Shown here: one piece after another, positions 15,223-16,447 of the stretch
Layout of the letters: each line of letters opens with the position of its first letter
How positions within the stretch are numbered: position 1 is the stretch's first letter
NCBI GenBank assembly: GCA_937908275.1
Contig: CALERA010000059.1
Coordinates: 1-16,447, forward strand
Length of the DNA stretch: 16,447 nucleotides
Direction of reading: 5' to 3'
From: an uncultured Desulfarculaceae bacterium
GTDB lineage: Bacteria; Desulfobacterota; Desulfarculia; Desulfarculales; Desulfarculaceae
Made by a program: the position numbers and the translations under genes
Notes under the pieces: model-generated
What the model was told of the DNA's origin: nothing
Databases searched by the model: none
What the model saw: the letters and a program-made list of their open reading frames with translations, nothing else

Positions 15223-16401
15223 CAGGCCTCTTCCGTGGGCGGCTCCGGGGAGGGCTCCGGGGTGGGTGGGGCCGGGGCTGCCGGCCGGCGGCGCAGCAGG
15301 GCCAGGACCTGGCCCAGCTCGCCCCACTGGACGGCCCGGCAGGCCAGGGCCGCCCCGGCATAGACCGCCACCGCCAGGGGCATCACCAGGCCCAGGTTCC
15401 AGCCCGGCTCCAGGACCAGGAACAGGGCCATCACCGCCGTGGCGATCAGGGGCCGCCAGGCGGCGGCGAAGGGCCACTCCAGGCCGGCCACCCGGCGCAG
15501 GACATAGGCGTTGAGCAGCAGCAGGGCGGCCTCGGTGGCCAAGGTGGAGGCGGCCGCGCCCAGGTAGCCGAAAGACGGTATCCACCACCAGTTCAGGACC
15601 AGGTTGACCACCAGGGCCAGGCCGGTGGTGGCCGCGCCCAGGCGCTGGCGGCCCAGGGCGGCCAGGGTGGTCAGTTGCAGGTAGTTCACGAAAACCAGGG
15701 CCACGGTGGGAGCCAGCCAGAGGAAGGCCGCCGCCGCCGGCACGTAGACCGGGCCGAAGACCGCCATCACCACCGCCTGGCGCTCCAGCAACAGCCCCAC
15801 CGCCGCCGGCAGGCCCACCAGGAGCAGCAGGCGCAGACCCTGGCGGTAGAGCCGGGCCAGTTCCTCGGGCTGGCGCTGGTGCAGGTCGGCCATCACCGGC
15901 AGGAGCGAGGCCGCCACCAGGCCGGCCAGGATGCCCAGGGCGTCGGTGACCCGCACCGCGGCGGTGTACCAGCCCACCTCGGCGAAGGTGCGCCCCAGGG
16001 CGCTGAGCATCACCACGTCCACCCGGGAGTAGATCAGGATGAAGATGCCGGTCAGGGCCAGGGGCAGCGCGCCCTTGACCAGCCGGCCCAGGAAGGCCAG
16101 GGAGAGGTCCACCCGCCAGGGCATCAGCCGCCAGGAGAGCCCCAGGTTGGCCGCCGCCGCCAGGGCGTTGGCCCCGGCCAGGCCCAGCACCAGGCCATAG
16201 AGCCCGTGACCGTTCCACATCAGCCAGCCAGCCAGGAGCAGGGCCGCCAGGCGGCTGGCGGACTTGACCCCGGCCTCCAGGTCCATGCGCTCCCGGGCGG
16301 CCAGGCCGGCCGCGCCCAGCTCCGACAGGCCCCAGAGCACCTGCACCCCGGCCACGGCCAGGATCAGGCTGGTCTCTTCGGCCCCGGCCAGGCCCAGGCC
16401 C
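15222..16401 (-). CDS. Wzx-like polysaccharide flippase, 5' end missing
   Basis: The visible 392 residues belong to the MATE/MOP polysaccharide exporter superfamily, which flips lipid-linked oligosaccharides across the inner membrane. About ten hydrophobic helices can be seen, together with the family-style ARERMDLEAGVKSASRLAALL segment, ALTGIFILIYSRVDVVMLSALG, GWYTAAVRVTDALG, VNLVLNWWWIPSFGYLGAA and a STLATEAALLLLNAYVL helix. The C terminus is a Pro/Glu-rich cytoplasmic tail. The frame runs open into the adapter sequence at 16402, so the true start lies outside the contig; the first in-frame GTG (16355) is not a real start. Probably about 60-100 N-terminal residues are missing. It is the first visible gene of the polysaccharide operon. 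Confidence 0.88.
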
Positions 16402-16447
16402 AGATCGGAAGAGCGTCGTGTAGGGAAAGAGTGTAGATCTCGGTGGT
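16402..16447. other. Illumina sequencing adapter, not genomic
   Basis: From 16402 to the end, the sequence starts with AGATCGGAAGAGCGTCGTG and continues as the reverse complement of the TruSeq universal adapter (containing TGTAGATCTCGGTGGT at the end). It reads through to the contig end with no mismatch that I can see. Translating it on the plus strand gives the well-known contaminant peptide IGRASCRERV. This is untrimmed adapter read-through at the contig edge and should be removed. Confidence 0.97.

Noticed and set aside
15675..16436. Plus-strand open frame ending in IGRASCRERV
   Set aside because: It is the antisense shadow of the flippase running into sequencing adapter; the terminal peptide is a known adapter-contaminant signature.

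Overview
This window is very GC-rich bacterial DNA with strong G/C bias at third codon positions. Several features suggest a Gram-negative, probably anaerobic bacterium: an outer-membrane-type lipoprotein signal, a BirA-type biotin operator, a biotin synthase whose auxiliary-cluster ligands look like the anaerobe type, and TrkA/TrkH plus Wzx-type polysaccharide genes. Desulfobacterota (former Deltaproteobacteria) is my best guess, but it is an inference from gene style only.

Left part (1-3220): about 430 bases without a gene hold small repeats and a terminator. Two leftward genes follow: an exported family-5 ABC substrate-binding protein with no transporter partners in view, and a lipoprotein with a formylglycine-generating-enzyme (FGE-like) fold that lacks the terminal catalytic cysteine.

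Middle (3221-7626): a divergent control region with a predicted promoter and an overlapping BirA operator drives a rightward biotin operon, bioB-bioA-bioF-bioD. The genes abut or overlap by a few bases and cover the route from pimeloyl thioester to biotin. No pimelate-forming gene (bioC, bioH, bioI, bioW, bioZ) is present here.

Right part (7638-16401): all leftward. First read from the right is a 5'-truncated Wzx-like flippase, then four GT4-type glycosyltransferases joined by 1-4 base start/stop overlaps, which looks like one translationally coupled surface-polysaccharide operon. About 120 bases further on come trkA and trkH, encoding a potassium uptake system. trkH ends only 11 bases from the convergent end of bioD.

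The last 46 bases (16402-16447) are not genomic. They match the Illumina TruSeq adapter, so the contig ends in adapter read-through that truncates the flippase.

I found no undescribed multi-gene system. The most interesting points are the altered iron-sulfur ligand set of BioB, a codon-anomalous in-frame insert in one glycosyltransferase, the cysteine cluster in BioA, and the adapter artefact.
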